DNA of 64,000 bases. Source: Candidatus Aalborgicola lynettensis (lineage in GTDB: Bacteria > Pseudomonadota > Gammaproteobacteria > Burkholderiales > Burkholderiaceae_C). Positions within the stretch are counted from its first letter, which is position 1. Every line of letters starts with the position of its first letter. Position numbers and translations under genes: made by a program. The stretch spans positions 62,001 to 126,000 of the forward strand of contig JADJZE010000005.1 in the NCBI GenBank assembly GCA_016719405.1. Reading direction: 5' to 3'. Shown piece by piece: positions 20,372-30,264 of this stretch. The notes under the pieces are model-generated. The model saw nothing but the letters and a program-made list of their open reading frames with translations, was not told where the DNA came from and searched no databases.

Positions 20372-20429
20372 GCCAAATAAGCCGTTTGCGCACGACTGGC
20401 GTGCGCACGCAGCTATGTTATTGATAGCA
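20372..20429 (-). repeat. GCTAY-N7-RTAGC repeat, copy 4 (intergenic)
   Basis: On the minus strand it reads GCTAT-CAATAAC-ATAGC, TGCGTGCGCACGCCAGTCG and CGGCTTATTTGGC. It lies between hemP and the BAX-inhibitor gene. The remaining gap to 20589 shows only the ribosome-binding site AAGGAG of the next gene. Confidence 0.82.
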
Positions 20430-20589
20430 ATAGTCAATAAATACGCCATCGTCGGCAGCGCAAACCCGTCGCCAAATACCGCAGCCGCGTGGCCATTTCC
20501 CCTGTCACTTGTAGGCCCAAGGTGTGCCACCCTGGAAAAACCCTAGAATGACCCCATCTGCAGCGTGCAGCTATTGAAGGAGTTTGACC

Positions 20590-21288
20590 ATGACCGACCG
20601 CATCACCACCCTATCGCCCAACACCCAGGGCTATCTGGTTTCCGACACCCAGCGCAACAAAGTGCTGCGCAACACCTACGGCCTTTTGAGCCTGAGCCTG
20701 CTGCCCACCGTGGCCGGCGCGTGGCTGGGCGTTGCCACCGGCATTGGCAACATGATGACAGGCCTGATGGGCATGCTGGTGTTCCTGGCCATTGCCTTTG
20801 GTTTTATCTACGCCATCGAGAAAACCAAAAACTCCGCCGCCGGTGTACCCGTGCTGCTGGGCTTTACTTTCTTCATGGGCATCATGCTCTCGGCCCTGAT
20901 CGGCCGCACCCTGGGCTACAGCAACGGCCCCCAACTGGTGATGACTGCGTTTGGCGGCACAGCAGGCGTGTTTTTGGCCATGTCCGCCCTGGCCAGCAGC
21001 ATCAAGCGCGACATTTCCGGCATGGGCCAGTGGCTGTTTATGGGCGTGGTCGTGCTGCTGATTGGTGGCCTGATCAATATGTTCTTCCAGTCCAGCGTGA
21101 TGTTTCTGGTGATGTCGGTCATGTCCATCGGCATCTTCAGCGCCTTCATGGTGTATGACCTCAAGCGCATCATCGACGGCGGCGAAACCAACTACATCAG
21201 CGCCACCTTGGCCCTGTACCTGGACATCATCAACGTGTTCCAGAGCCTGCTGTCCATTCTGGGCATCTTCGGTGGTGAGCGCGACTAA
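20590..21288 (+). CDS. BAX inhibitor-1/YccA-family membrane protein
   Basis: A 232-aa inner-membrane protein with about seven membrane segments, of the UPF0005/BI-1 family. Conserved features are VLRNTYGLLSLSL near the N-terminus and MVYDLKRIIDGGETNYISA followed by LALYLDIINVFQSLLSILG. Bacterial relatives (YccA, YbhL) modulate FtsH proteolysis or leak calcium; the exact role here is unknown. The ATG at 20590 has AAGGAG about nine bases upstream. A terminator follows. Confidence 0.92.
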   Translation: MTDRITTLSPNTQGYLVSDTQRNKVLRNTYGLLSLSLLPTVAGAWLGVATGIGNMMTGLMGMLVFLAIAFGFIYAIEKTKNSAAGVPVLLGFTFFMGIMLSALIGRTLGYSNGPQLVMTAFGGTAGVFLAMSALASSIKRDISGMGQWLFMGVVVLLIGGLINMFFQSSVMFLVMSVMSIGIFSAFMVYDLKRIIDGGETNYISATLALYLDIINVFQSLLSILGIFGGERD

Positions 21289-21328
21289 GATCCAACATGC
21301 CCGGGCCATGCGCCCCGGCTGATCCCCA

Positions 21329-21357
21329 GAAAAGGCCCTTACACAGGGCCTTTTTTT
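21329..21357 (+). terminator. intrinsic terminator after the BAX-inhibitor gene
   Basis: Stem AAAGGCCC / GGGCCTTT with a 7-base loop, followed by a T-run, 43 bases after the stop codon. Confidence 0.85.
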
Positions 21358-21455
21358 CGACCTCTGCGCGCCTTGCACCGTTCAATAAGCCGCACAATGG
21401 GCCGATACAAAGCCATACACCGCCATCCCCGTCCTTTACGCTTCTTGCGCCCACC

Positions 21456-21842
21456 ATGATTGCACGCCCAACCCTTCTCGCCGCCATGCTCACCACCACC
21501 GTGCTGCTGGGCGGCTGCGACCTGGAAGCCCTGCTGGCCGACCCCAAAGCCGTGCAAAAAGTGGCCGACGCCAAAGCCATAGGCGGCGCCTGCCGCCATG
21601 GCAACCGCAGTATTGAAGACTGTTACGCACTGAACGAGAAGTTTCCCAAAGCCTCCATCTACGACGGCTGGCGCGAAATGGACCAGTACATGCGCGAAAA
21701 CAAGCTCGAAGGCGTGGAGCCCAAGGGACTGAAACCCGGGCGGAAAGAAGAACAAATCATTGAAGAAAAAGCCAGTGACGAGGTGCCTGCCCCCACAAAG
21801 GCGCCCGCCAAGTCCAAGGCAACGGACAAAGCGGCGCATTGA
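21456..21842 (+). CDS. hypothetical lipoprotein
   Basis: Encodes 128 aa. A signal peptide ends in a lipobox (VLLGGC, Cys about residue 22), so the protein is probably lipid-anchored in the cell envelope. The mature part has two cysteines (GGACRHGN, IEDCYALN), a central segment KASIYDGWREMDQYMRENK and a Lys/Glu/Ala-rich tail. No function is recognised. The chosen ATG gives a proper signal peptide; a longer in-frame reading would include the preceding terminator. Confidence 0.72.
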   Translation: MIARPTLLAAMLTTTVLLGGCDLEALLADPKAVQKVADAKAIGGACRHGNRSIEDCYALNEKFPKASIYDGWREMDQYMRENKLEGVEPKGLKPGRKEEQIIEEKASDEVPAPTKAPAKSKATDKAAH

Positions 21843-22002
21843 GATAGCTCGCTGGTGCTGCAAACCGGCACTTCCGCACCAAGCCTTGCAACCCGCATCC
21901 TCAGGTTTCGTCGGACCGGAAACCTGTTCACACCTTCGCAGCACACACCAGCCCACCAAACCCCAACGCATCCCACGCGCCAGGATCACAGACTTAAAAG
22001 AA

Positions 22003-25000
22003 TCACCCCACCCACCTCCGCGCGTTGTGCCACAGCTGCATCCACGGGCTGTGGGCATTCGCGTCCAGGCTGTTCCAGCTCATCTGGATGTTGCGGAACA
22101 CGCGCTCGGGGTGCGGCATCATGGCGGTGAAGCGGCCGTCCGCGGTGGTCACGGCCGTCAAGCCCGCCGGGCTGCCGTTGGGGTTGAACGGGTAGGCCTC
22201 GGTAGCCGCGCCGGTGTTGTCCACAAAGCGCATGGCGGCGATGGCCCTGGCTGCATTGCCCCGGTATTTGAAGTTGGCATAACCCTCGCCGTGCGCCACG
22301 GCAATGGGCAGGCGCATGCCGGCCAGGTCCTTGAAGAACAAAGACGGAGACTCCAGCACCTCGACCATCGAGAAGCGCGCCTCGAAGCGTTCACTCTGGT
22401 TGGTGGTGAAGCGTGGCCAGTCTTGTGCGCCGGGGATGGTGTCGGCCAACTCGGCAAACATCTGGCAGCCGTTGCACACACCCAGGCCAAAGGTGTCGGT
22501 GCGCGCAAAGAAGGCCTTGAACTGCTCCGCCAATGCGGGGTTGAAGGTGATGGAGCGCGCCCAGCCAATGCCGGCACCCAGCGTGTCGCCATAACTGAAG
22601 CCGCCGCAGGCCACCACACCTTTGAAGTCAGCCAACTGGGCACGGCCGGTCTGCAGATCGGTCATGTGCACGTCATAGGCGTCAAAACCAGCTTCGGTGA
22701 AGGCGTAGGCCATCTCCACGTGGGAGTTGACGCCCTGCTCACGCAACACCGCCACTTTGGGGCGTGCCGTCAGGATGGCTGGCGCAGCGCCACTCGCTAC
22801 TGTTTCCATAGCTGCTTGCGCACGTTCCACAAGGGCGAGAGCCTTATTTGGCATATAAACATGCAGACCCGGGTCGCCCGCCGCACCGGCAGCGGCGTGT
22901 TCGGCGTCGGCACAGGCGGGGTTGTCGCGCTGCTGGCAAATCTTCCAGCTCACGCTGTCCCAGACCTGGTGCAGGTCGCCCAACTTGGCGTTGAAGACGG
23001 ATTTGGCGTCGCGCCACACCGCCAGCTCGCCCTTGCCGCCGTCGATCTTGCTGGACGCGGGACGGGTCTTGCCGATGTAGTGGGCATGTTGAGAGAGGCC
23101 GTGTGCGCGCAGCACCTGCATCACGTCGCCGCGCTCCAGCGTACGCACTTGCAAGACCACGCCCAACTCTTCGCTAAACAGCGCCTTGAGGGTGAGCTCG
23201 TCGCGCCGGCCGCTGACCTGGGTGGCCCAGTTCTTGGCATCGCCCGTGTCCATGCGGCTGTCGGAAATGCCGTCACCCTCGGTGACCAGCATGTCCACGT
23301 TCAGCGCCACGCCCACGCGCCCGGCAAAGGCCATTTCGGCCACCGTGGCCAACAGGCCGCCATCGCTGCGGTCGTGGTAGGCCAGGATCATGCCCTTGCT
23401 TCGTAGGTAGTTGACTGCAGCCACCAGGTTGACCAGGTCTTGCGGGTCGTCCAGATCGGGCACCGCATCGCCCACCTGGTTCAGCGTTTGCGCCAGGATG
23501 CTGGTGGCCATGCGGTTTTTGCCATGGCCCAGATCGACCAGAATCAGCGTGGTGTCTTCCTCGGCGTTCAACTGCGGCGTGAGTGTGCCGCGCACATCGG
23601 TCAGGGTGGCAAACGCGCTGACGATCAGGGACACGGGGGATGTGACCTTCTTGTCGCCCGTCTCATCTTTCCACTGCGTGCGCATGGACAACGAATCCTT
23701 GCCCACGGGGATGGAGATACCCAGCGCCGGGCACAGCTCCAGCCCCACGGCTTTGACCGTGGCGTACAACGCCGCGTCTTCGCCGGCCTCGCCACAGGCG
23801 GCCATCCAGTTGGCGGACAGCTTGACGCGGCTCAGTTCAATCGGTGCCGCCAGCAAATTGGTAATGGCTTCGGCCACCGCCATGCGGCCGGATGCGGGGG
23901 CATCCAGCGCGGCCAGCGGCGTGCGCTCGCCCATGGACATGGCTTCACCAGCAAAGCCCTTGAAGTCGGCCAGCGTCACGGCACAGTCCGCCACCGGCAC
24001 CTGCCAGGGGCCCACCATCTGGTCGCGGTGCGTCAGGCCACCCACGGTGCGGTCGCCAATGGTGATCAGGAAGCGCTTGGAGGCCACGGTGGGGTGCGCC
24101 AGCACGTCGATGACGGCTTTTTGCAGGTCCACGCCGGTCAGGTCCAGCGGCTTGAACTGGCGCGCCACGGTCTTCACATCGCGGTGCATTTTTGGTGGTT
24201 TGCCCAGCAAGACATTCATAGGCATATGGACTGGTGCCCCGCCCCAGCGGTGGTTGGGGGGGGGGGGGGGGGGGACGGGCGACTCCTCGTCGTACACCAC
24301 CAGCTCGCGTTCTTCGGTAGCCACGCCAATCACCGCAAACGGGCAGCGCTCACGCTCGCACAGGGCCTGGAACTGCGCCAGCGATTCGGGGGCGATGGCC
24401 AGCACATAGCGTTCCTGGCTCTCGTTGCACCAGATTTCCTTGGGCGCCATGCCACTCTCTTCGAGCTTGACGGCGCGCAGATCAAAGCGCGCGCCGCGCC
24501 CGGCGTCATTGGTCAACTCGGGGAAGGCATTACTCAGGCCACCGGCACCCACATCGTGGATGGCCAGGATGGGGTTCTTGTCGCCCGCGGTGCCCGTGCC
24601 GCTTCCCATAATCCAGCACTGGTTGATCACTTCTTGCGCCCGGCGCTCGATCTCGGGGTTGCCGCGCTGCACCGAGTCAAAGTCCAGGTGCGCCGCGTTG
24701 GCGCCCGTGGCCATCGAACTGGCCGCGCTGCCGCCCATGCCGATGCGCATGCCAGGGCCGCCCAGCTGGATCAGCAGGCTGCCGACGGGGAATTCAATCT
24801 TGTGGGTTTGGGTGGAGTCGATGACGCCCAAGCCACCGGCAATCATGATGGGCTTGTGGTAGCCGCGCTGCACGGTATCCACGTCGCTGACTACGCTTTG
24901 CTCATATTCGCGGAAGTAGCCCAACAGATTGGGACGACCAAATTCGTTGTTGAAGGCCGCACCACCGAGTGGGCCTTCGACCATGATCTGCAGCGGGCTG

Positions 25001-26112
25001 GCGATGTGCTCAGGCTTGCCAAAGTCGGCAACACCCGGTGTGGGCCACAGCTTGGACACGGTAAAGCCGGTCAAACCTGCCTTGGGCTTTGAGCCGCGCC
25101 CGGTGGCGCCTTCGTCACGAATCTCTCCACCTGCGCCGGTGGAAGCACCGGGGAAGGGGCTGATGGCCGTGGGGTGGTTGTGGGTTTCCACCTTCATCAG
25201 AATGTGGTGCGTGGCGCTACTCTTTTCATAGCTGCCTGCGCACACTCCGTCTGCGGAAAGGGCCGATTGGGCCACAAAACGTTCGACCAACGCACCTTCC
25301 ATGACGGAGGCGTTGTCCGAGTACGCCACCAGCATGTGCTGGGGGTGGGTCTGGTGCGTGTGGCGGATCATGCCGAACATGCTGTGGTCTTGCGCCACGC
25401 CGTCGATGGTGAACTGGGCGTTGAATATCTTGTGGCGGCAGTGTTCGCTGTTGGCCTGGGCAAACATCATCAACTCCACGTCGGTGGGGTTGCGGCCCAG
25501 CGTGGTGAAGGCATTGACCAGGTAGTCGATCTCGTCCGCCGCCAGGGCCAGGCCCCAGTCCTTGTTGGCTTTTTCCAGCGCGGCCTTACCGCCCACCAGA
25601 ATATCCACGTGGTCCATGGGCGCCGCCTGCAACGCACTGAACAGGCCCAGGGCTTGGGCGCGCTCCAGCATGGCGCTTTCGGTCATGCGGTCGTGCAGCA
25701 GGGCTGCGGCCTGTTGCATTTGCGCCGCACTGAGCGCCGCCTTGGACAGCAGGCCGCTCTTGAGCGTGATGCGGTATTCCACCAGGCGCTCGATGCGGTG
25801 CACACCCAGGCCGCAGTTGTGGGCAATGTCGGTGGCCTTGGAGGCCCAGGGCGACACGGTACCCAAACGGGGCGACACCACGATCAGCGGGCCATCGGTA
25901 GCGCCGGTGTAGGGGTCACCATAGGTCAGCAGTGCGGCGAGTTGGGCGCTGAGCGCCGCGTCGGGTGCACTGTCCGAGGACACCAGGTGCACAAAACGCG
26001 CCGAAATGGACACAATTTTGTCGTGGATGGCCTGCAGGGCGGGCAGAAGTTGTTGAACGCGGAAGCTGCTCAGGGCGTTGCTGCCCTCGAATTGGGTGAT
26101 GTGCAGTGTCAC
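22003..26112 (-). CDS. purL: phosphoribosylformylglycinamidine synthase (PurL, large type)
   Basis: A 1369-aa single-chain FGAM synthase for the fourth step of purine synthesis. In order it has an N-terminal PurS-like domain, the ATP-binding AIR-synthase core ([19 protein letters not shown], then [11 protein letters not shown]), a second such domain, and the C-terminal glutaminase with the nucleophile in [10 protein letters not shown] and His in MMPHPERVF. Two dispersed repeat copies (22796-22852, 25216-25273) and a C19 tract (about codons 613-619, encoding PPPPPP) lie inside the gene; all keep the frame. The gene is monocistronic. Confidence 0.96.
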   Translation of the reverse strand: MTLHITQFEGSNALSSFRVQQLLPALQAIHDKIVSISARFVHLVSSDSAPDAALSAQLAALLTYGDPYTGATDGPLIVVSPRLGTVSPWASKATDIAHNCGLGVHRIERLVEYRITLKSGLLSKAALSAAQMQQAAALLHDRMTESAMLERAQALGLFSALQAAPMDHVDILVGGKAALEKANKDWGLALAADEIDYLVNAFTTLGRNPTDVELMMFAQANSEHCRHKIFNAQFTIDGVAQDHSMFGMIRHTHQTHPQHMLVAYSDNASVMEGALVERFVAQSALSADGVCAGSYEKSSATHHILMKVETHNHPTAISPFPGASTGAGGEIRDEGATGRGSKPKAGLTGFTVSKLWPTPGVADFGKPEHIASPLQIMVEGPLGGAAFNNEFGRPNLLGYFREYEQSVVSDVDTVQRGYHKPIMIAGGLGVIDSTQTHKIEFPVGSLLIQLGGPGMRIGMGGSAASSMATGANAAHLDFDSVQRGNPEIERRAQEVINQCWIMGSGTGTAGDKNPILAIHDVGAGGLSNAFPELTNDAGRGARFDLRAVKLEESGMAPKEIWCNESQERYVLAIAPESLAQFQALCERERCPFAVIGVATEERELVVYDEESPVPPPPPPNHRWGGAPVHMPMNVLLGKPPKMHRDVKTVARQFKPLDLTGVDLQKAVIDVLAHPTVASKRFLITIGDRTVGGLTHRDQMVGPWQVPVADCAVTLADFKGFAGEAMSMGERTPLAALDAPASGRMAVAEAITNLLAAPIELSRVKLSANWMAACGEAGEDAALYATVKAVGLELCPALGISIPVGKDSLSMRTQWKDETGDKKVTSPVSLIVSAFATLTDVRGTLTPQLNAEEDTTLILVDLGHGKNRMATSILAQTLNQVGDAVPDLDDPQDLVNLVAAVNYLRSKGMILAYHDRSDGGLLATVAEMAFAGRVGVALNVDMLVTEGDGISDSRMDTGDAKNWATQVSGRRDELTLKALFSEELGVVLQVRTLERGDVMQVLRAHGLSQHAHYIGKTRPASSKIDGGKGELAVWRDAKSVFNAKLGDLHQVWDSVSWKICQQRDNPACADAEHAAAGAAGDPGLHVYMPNKALALVERAQAAMETVASGAAPAILTARPKVAVLREQGVNSHVEMAYAFTEAGFDAYDVHMTDLQTGRAQLADFKGVVACGGFSYGDTLGAGIGWARSITFNPALAEQFKAFFARTDTFGLGVCNGCQMFAELADTIPGAQDWPRFTTNQSERFEARFSMVEVLESPSLFFKDLAGMRLPIAVAHGEGYANFKYRGNAARAIAAMRFVDNTGAATEAYPFNPNGSPAGLTAVTTADGRFTAMMPHPERVFRNIQMSWNSLDANAHSPWMQLWHNARRWVG
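22796..22852 (+). repeat. GCTAY-N7-RTAGC repeat, copy 5 (inside purL)
   Basis: Reads GCTAC-TGTTTCC-ATAGC, TGCTTGCGCACGTTCCACAA and GCCTTATTTGGC. purL reads the opposite strand, giving [16 protein letters not shown] in the linker before the glutaminase domain. Confidence 0.88.
24256..24274. repeat. 19-bp G/C homopolymer inside purL
   Basis: A run of 19 G on the plus strand (19 C in the coding strand) encodes six prolines after SPV. At this length the frame is kept; a change of one or two bases would shift it. It lies in a poorly conserved loop before [13 protein letters not shown]. It may be a slippage-prone tract or an imprecise read of a long homopolymer. Confidence 0.9.
25216..25273 (+). 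repeat. GCTAY-N7-RTAGC repeat, copy 6 (inside purL)
   Basis: Reads GCTAC-TCTTTTC-ATAGC, TGCCTGCGCACACTCCGTC and GGCCGATTGGGCC. The purL frame across it gives [17 protein letters not shown], just before the conserved [13 protein letters not shown]. The frame differs by one from that used in copies 3, 5 and 11. Confidence 0.85.
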
Positions 26113-26313
26113 AGGGGCGGCCTAGAGAGTGGGCTGAGGAGGAACAGGAAGGCGGGAATTGCGGCAGAACCGGCATTGCGGATACCGGATCCTGACGGGG
26201 CGCAATTTTAACTGGCCCCGCGGGGCAGGGCTTCTGTTATGTAGTGTGGGCGTTTGCATGTCACAATTCGGCCATTGAGTCACCCGTTTTGGAATACGCA
26301 GAAGAAGGACATC

Positions 26314-26907
26314 ATGGAAATATTCTCCGGATTGCGTGCTCTGTTCAAAAAGCCGACATCCCCAACTGCCGAGACTGCCAGATCGGCCGAGCAGGAAGGC
26401 GGTCCGCCGCTGGTGGACCGCCGCTTGCGCAAGCGCCTGAATGCCCGCGATGATTTGCGGGTACTCGTCATCGACGACTCGCCCACCGTGTGTGCCGCGC
26501 TGAAAAAGATTTTGCGTTCGGCCGGCTGCATCACGTACCAGGCCCTGGACGCTGAAAGTGGTCTCGAAATGGTGCAGACGGAAAAACCCGAGCTGATTTT
26601 TCTGGACATTGTGCTGCCCCGCATGAACGGTTTTTCCGCCCTGCGGCATTTGCGCCGGGACCCCGCTACCCGCGACATTCCGGTCATCATGATCAGCGGC
26701 AATGAACAGGCCACTGAACAGTTTTTTGGCAGCGCCATTGGTGCCGACGACTTCATGAAAAAGCCGTTTTCCCGCTCCGAAGTATTCGCCAGAATCGAGC
26801 GGCTGCTGGATGCGGATTTGGTTCCACGGCGCCTGGTATCTGCCGCTACCGCTACGGCCGCCACCACTGCAGCACCAGCACCCAACGCTGCCGCACCCAA
26901 TCGGTAA
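26314..26907 (+). CDS. single-domain response regulator (PilG/PilH-like receiver)
   Basis: A 197-aa protein with one receiver domain (about 48-166) and no output domain. The acidic pair Asp54-Asp55 (LVIDDSPTV), phospho-acceptor Asp98 (FLDIVLPRMNG), Ser128 and Lys150 (MKKPF) are present. The N-terminal 47 residues are basic and the C-terminal tail is alanine-rich. The receiver resembles PilG/PilH-type twitching or chemotaxis regulators, but no partner kinase is nearby. The ATG at 26314 has AAGGAC upstream; an earlier in-frame start is less likely. Confidence 0.85.
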   Translation: MEIFSGLRALFKKPTSPTAETARSAEQEGGPPLVDRRLRKRLNARDDLRVLVIDDSPTVCAALKKILRSAGCITYQALDAESGLEMVQTEKPELIFLDIVLPRMNGFSALRHLRRDPATRDIPVIMISGNEQATEQFFGSAIGADDFMKKPFSRSEVFARIERLLDADLVPRRLVSAATATAATTAAPAPNAAAPNR

Positions 26908-27198
26908 AACCCGGTTTGGGTTCTTGGACACACAGCAGTGTGCGGCGCAGCGTGTGCCCCGGCGGTGCAGCATTGCAGGCGCTTGGCGGTGGGGGCTACT
27001 TTTATGGCAACTTAGCCGCTACGGGACAGAAAATGGCATACAAAAATAGTGTACAAATGAACACCCAATTGTTGCGAATCTATTCAATTTTTAGTGCTAA
27101 AACAAATTTACATAATAAAATCAGCAACTTATGTCGCCATATTTAATAGCGAATATGACTATAACGTACACAAATAGCAGTAGTTATCTCAACACCCC
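26908..27198. other. AT-rich intergenic region upstream of the FabR-like gene
   Basis: No gene is seen in these 291 bases. The right half (about 27030-27190) is strikingly AT-rich for this genome, with several TATAAT-like stretches, and GTGTAC (27050) and GTACAC (27168) occur about 120 bases apart. This could be a regulated promoter for the TetR-type gene; no defined site can be fixed. Confidence 0.4.
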
Positions 27199-27870
27199 AT
27201 GCCAAAAACCACCCTTGCGGCGGACCGCAAAGACAAGCTGACCCGAACCGAGCGCAAAGACCTCACACGCAACAGCCTGATGCAGGCGGCGCTGGCATTG
27301 ATGGGCGAAGGCCGCAGTTTCACCAGCTTGGGCATCCGCGAAATCGCCCGAGAAGCCAACATGGTGCCCAACGCGTTTTACCGGCACTTTCGCAGCACCG
27401 ATGACCTCGGGCTTGGGCTGGTCGAGGAAGTGGGCATTACCCTGCGCCGTCTGCTGCGCGAGGTACGCCAAAACGACGTTCCGCAATCAGAAATGACACG
27501 GCGCTCCATTCAGGTTTACCACCAGTACGTCATCGAAAACCGGTTGCTTTTTTTGTTTATTTCGAGCGAGCGCTCGGGCGGAAGCCGCGTCTTGCGTCTG
27601 GCCATTCGCAACGAAGTAAGCCACTTCACCAATGAAATGGCACAGGACTTTCGGCGCCTGGGTATCTACAAGGACATGTCCACGGCAGGCCTGCAAATGG
27701 TGTGCGGGCTGATTGTGACCACCATGCTTGCCGCGGCGCCCGAGATACTGGATCTGCCCTCAGGGCAACCGCTACTGGAAGCCGAGATGAAGCACAATTT
27801 CCTGCGGCAAATGCAAATCGTTCTGCTGGGCGCCTCGCACTGGAGAGAGCACCCTCAAGCTCCTCAATAG
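27199..27870 (+). CDS. TetR-family regulator, FabR-like
   Basis: Encodes 223 aa. The N-terminal helix-turn-helix (about 25-70) contains FTSLGIREIAREANMVPNAF then YRHFRSTDDLGLGLVEE, which closely follows E. coli FabR, the repressor of unsaturated fatty acid synthesis genes. The C-terminal ligand domain includes LFLFISSERSGGSRVLR. No fabA, fabB or desaturase gene lies next to it, so the target is not evident here. The following gene is convergent. Confidence 0.82.
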   Translation: MPKTTLAADRKDKLTRTERKDLTRNSLMQAALALMGEGRSFTSLGIREIAREANMVPNAFYRHFRSTDDLGLGLVEEVGITLRRLLREVRQNDVPQSEMTRRSIQVYHQYVIENRLLFLFISSERSGGSRVLRLAIRNEVSHFTNEMAQDFRRLGIYKDMSTAGLQMVCGLIVTTMLAAAPEILDLPSGQPLLEAEMKHNFLRQMQIVLLGASHWREHPQAPQ

Positions 27871-27901
27871 TTGCATTGAGCCGCGCGGGAGTCCAAATCG
27901 C

Positions 27902-28765
27902 TCACCAACCTGCGGGGTCCACCTGGTAAAAAGAACGTAACTCCTCGTACAGCGCAGGGTCGTACGCGCGCAAGTCCTGTGCCTGTTCAAAAAACACCTC
28001 CGAAACCACGGCAAAAAATTCCGCCGGATCTTGTGCACCGTAATGGTTCAGCAAGCCCGCAATGCCGAGTTGCACCTCCGACTGCAAGCGTGCATAGGCG
28101 GCGTGGAAAACCTGGGACCAGCGCCGCGCGCTGTACACCGTGTTTCCCGGTGCGGGAGGGGGCGCACCCATGGCGGCACCGTTTTCCTGGTCCAGCTGGT
28201 GGGCAAACTCATGGATAACCACGTTGCGGCCATCGTCTGCCGCCGCAGCACCCGCCAGCGCATCCTGCCACGACAAAACCACCTGCCCTTGTGACCACGA
28301 TTCGCCCGCCAGTGCCTCGCGGTGTTCCAGTTGCACGCCGGTGCTGTCGGTTGTGGTGCGGTGCACAACAAAGGCGCCTGGGTACACCAGGATCTGCCGC
28401 ACGTTGCCAAAATAGTCGGTTGGACGATTGAGCAACAGCACACAGGCCTGGGCTGCAATTACCACGCGCATTTCTTCCGTCACCCGCAAACCGGCACAGC
28501 CAATAAATGCCTTTTCCGCAATAAACACCTGCATGTGTTTTTTTAGCTGCAACTGCAGGGCACACGGCAAGCGCCACACCAGGGGCACGCGGCGCTGCAA
28601 GATCTTTCGCCACGACTGCGGAAATGCCTGCGCAGCGATGCGTGCGCGGCGGTACGCGACCCATCTCGGCTGCAAAGCCAAGCCCGCAACCAGCAAAAGG
28701 ACCAAAACGCAAAATATAACAAAGGCCACGGTCGGGGGTCCTGCGCAAAGTGAGGCACCCGGCAC
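27902..28765 (-). CDS. M90-family zinc peptidase (MtfA-like)
   Basis: A protein of up to 287 aa with an N-terminal membrane segment (about 14-31) and the metallopeptidase motif HEFAH (185-189, in NVVIHEFAHQLD), plus a downstream acidic region (PAEFFAVVSEVFFEQ) that can give the third zinc ligand. E. coli MtfA binds the glucose repressor Mlc and has aminopeptidase activity; E. coli MtfA lacks this N-terminal anchor. The start is uncertain: GTG at 28765 is the longest, and GTG at 28729 (VAFVIFCVL) is also plausible. Confidence 0.82.
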   Translation of the reverse strand: MPGASLCAGPPTVAFVIFCVLVLLLVAGLALQPRWVAYRRARIAAQAFPQSWRKILQRRVPLVWRLPCALQLQLKKHMQVFIAEKAFIGCAGLRVTEEMRVVIAAQACVLLLNRPTDYFGNVRQILVYPGAFVVHRTTTDSTGVQLEHREALAGESWSQGQVVLSWQDALAGAAAADDGRNVVIHEFAHQLDQENGAAMGAPPPAPGNTVYSARRWSQVFHAAYARLQSEVQLGIAGLLNHYGAQDPAEFFAVVSEVFFEQAQDLRAYDPALYEELRSFYQVDPAGW

Positions 28766-29012
28766 ACGTCTGCCGGTTCGACTGCACGACCTCGGCCACG
28801 CATGGACCTTAGCTGCGCACTATGGGCGAAGTTTCAAGGGCAATTTGTCTAAAATTGTGGCGCTATGCGCGCATGCGCCGCAAGGCCCATTGTGCCCCTC
28901 GCCGATGCCCCGCGCGTTGGCGCCGTGCCCGCATCCACCACCGCGCGAGCCCTGCATCCACTGGCGTCGTGCCTCTGGCATAGTCGGCGCTGCCACCCAT
29001 TTTTTCCTTGCA

Positions 29013-30179
29013 ATGTACGATTCGATTTCTGATACCGACCAGACCCTGCTCAAAAATTCCACCGAACTGGGGCACATCAAACTGCACCTGGAATTCACCG
29101 GTTCAGGCAGTGAATATTTCCGCATCTGGGCCGGCAACCTGCTGCTCACCTTGCTTACGCTGGGCCTGTACTACCCCTGGGCCAAGGTGCGACGCCTGCG
29201 CTACTTTTACGGCAATATCCAGGTCGACGGCGATCCGCTGGATTTTCATGGTGATCCGCGCACGGTGGGCAAAGGCTGCTTGCGCGTGGCCACACTGTTT
29301 TCCCTGAGTGCGCTGGCCGTCTGGTTGTCGCCCGCTGCCGGGCTTGCTGCACTGCTGGCCGTCGTGGGCCTGTGGCCCGCCCTCTACTGGTTGCGCCTGC
29401 AATTTCACCTTGCCCACACCAGCTGGCGCGGTTTACGCTTTCGCTTCAAGGGATCGCTGCGTGGTGCCTATGCGGCCACTGTTCCGCTTTGTGTAACCGC
29501 ACTGGCACTGTTCACACTGGCGCTGGTGGCATTGCACTCCACACTAGCGCACCAGTGGCTTCGAATAACCGCAGCGGTGGTCGTGCTTTGCGCCCTGGCG
29601 TGGCTGCCCTGGCAGATTTGGAACCTTAAAAACTACCAGCACATGCACTACGCGCTAGGCCATCTGCAAACCCAGTTCAAAGCGACACCTGCTAATTTTT
29701 ACCGTTATTCTTTCAAACTCTATGCCATTGGTTTTTCCATACTGGCTAGCGCGGCAGCCCTGAGCGGTGCAGAACGATGGACTTGCAATCTGCAATTTGA
29801 AGCGCTTGGCAGCGCTCTCGCTCTCGCTGGCGCGGTGGCGGCAATGCCTGCGGGATGCCTGGACACCCTGGCCAGCAGTCTGGCTGTCTTCATCGGCATC
29901 GGGGCCTATGCCACTTCACGCTCCCAAAACCTGGTCTGGACGCAGACCGGCAATCGCTCCATTCGCTTCATCAGCGCATTGCGTTTTCGCCCGCTGCTGT
30001 GGCTCAAGGTCAAAAACGCTTTGCTGATTGTCCTCACCCTGGGGTTGTACTGGCCATTTGCTGCCATTGCTGTGACACGCATGCGCGTGGAAGCCATCCG
30101 CATCAAAACCCGCATAGATCCCAACACCCTGGTCGGATCCGTTCGGGCAGCCGAAGCAGGCGCCACGAAAAATAAATAA
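29013..30179 (+). CDS. DUF898 (YjgN-family) membrane protein
   Basis: A 388-aa inner-membrane protein with about eight membrane segments. The family motif appears near the N-terminus (FTGSGSEYFRIWAGNLLL, then LTLGLYYPWAKVRRLRYFYG) and a weaker version near the C-terminus (LKVKNALLIVLTLGLYWPFA), showing an internal repeat. The molecular function of DUF898 is not known. The ATG at 29013 is chosen because upstream in-frame sequence is low-complexity and unlike the family. The 247-base gap to the divergent peptidase gene holds no other feature. Confidence 0.85.
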   Translation: MYDSISDTDQTLLKNSTELGHIKLHLEFTGSGSEYFRIWAGNLLLTLLTLGLYYPWAKVRRLRYFYGNIQVDGDPLDFHGDPRTVGKGCLRVATLFSLSALAVWLSPAAGLAALLAVVGLWPALYWLRLQFHLAHTSWRGLRFRFKGSLRGAYAATVPLCVTALALFTLALVALHSTLAHQWLRITAAVVVLCALAWLPWQIWNLKNYQHMHYALGHLQTQFKATPANFYRYSFKLYAIGFSILASAAALSGAERWTCNLQFEALGSALALAGAVAAMPAGCLDTLASSLAVFIGIGAYATSRSQNLVWTQTGNRSIRFISALRFRPLLWLKVKNALLIVLTLGLYWPFAAIAVTRMRVEAIRIKTRIDPNTLVGSVRAAEAGATKNK

Positions 30180-30180
30180 A

Positions 30181-30232
30181 AAGGCCGCGCAGCCCTTATA
30201 GAACGTGCGCGGCCAGCTACCAAATTTGTAGC
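30181..30232 (-). repeat. GCTAY-N7-RTAGC repeat, copy 7 (intergenic, forms a hairpin)
   Basis: On the minus strand it reads GCTAC-AAATTTG-GTAGC, TGGCCGCGCACGTTCTATAA and GGGCTGCGCGGCCTTTTT. Here the core has become the inverted repeat GGCCGCGCA / TGCGCGGCC with T/A runs, so this copy may act as a terminator between the convergent DUF898 and thiolase genes. Confidence 0.75.
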
Positions 30233-30264
30233 GGATTACGGGGCTAAAAACCCACTACGGGAAC

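Noticed and set aside
21760..25092. Long plus-strand open frames opposite purL
   Set aside because: purL is complete and conserved on the minus strand; these are antisense shadows.
27001..27040. Possible thirteenth repeat copy (GCTACTTTTATGGCAAC...)
   Set aside because: It has a GCTAC start but lacks the RTAGC arm at the right distance and the TGCTTGCGC core.
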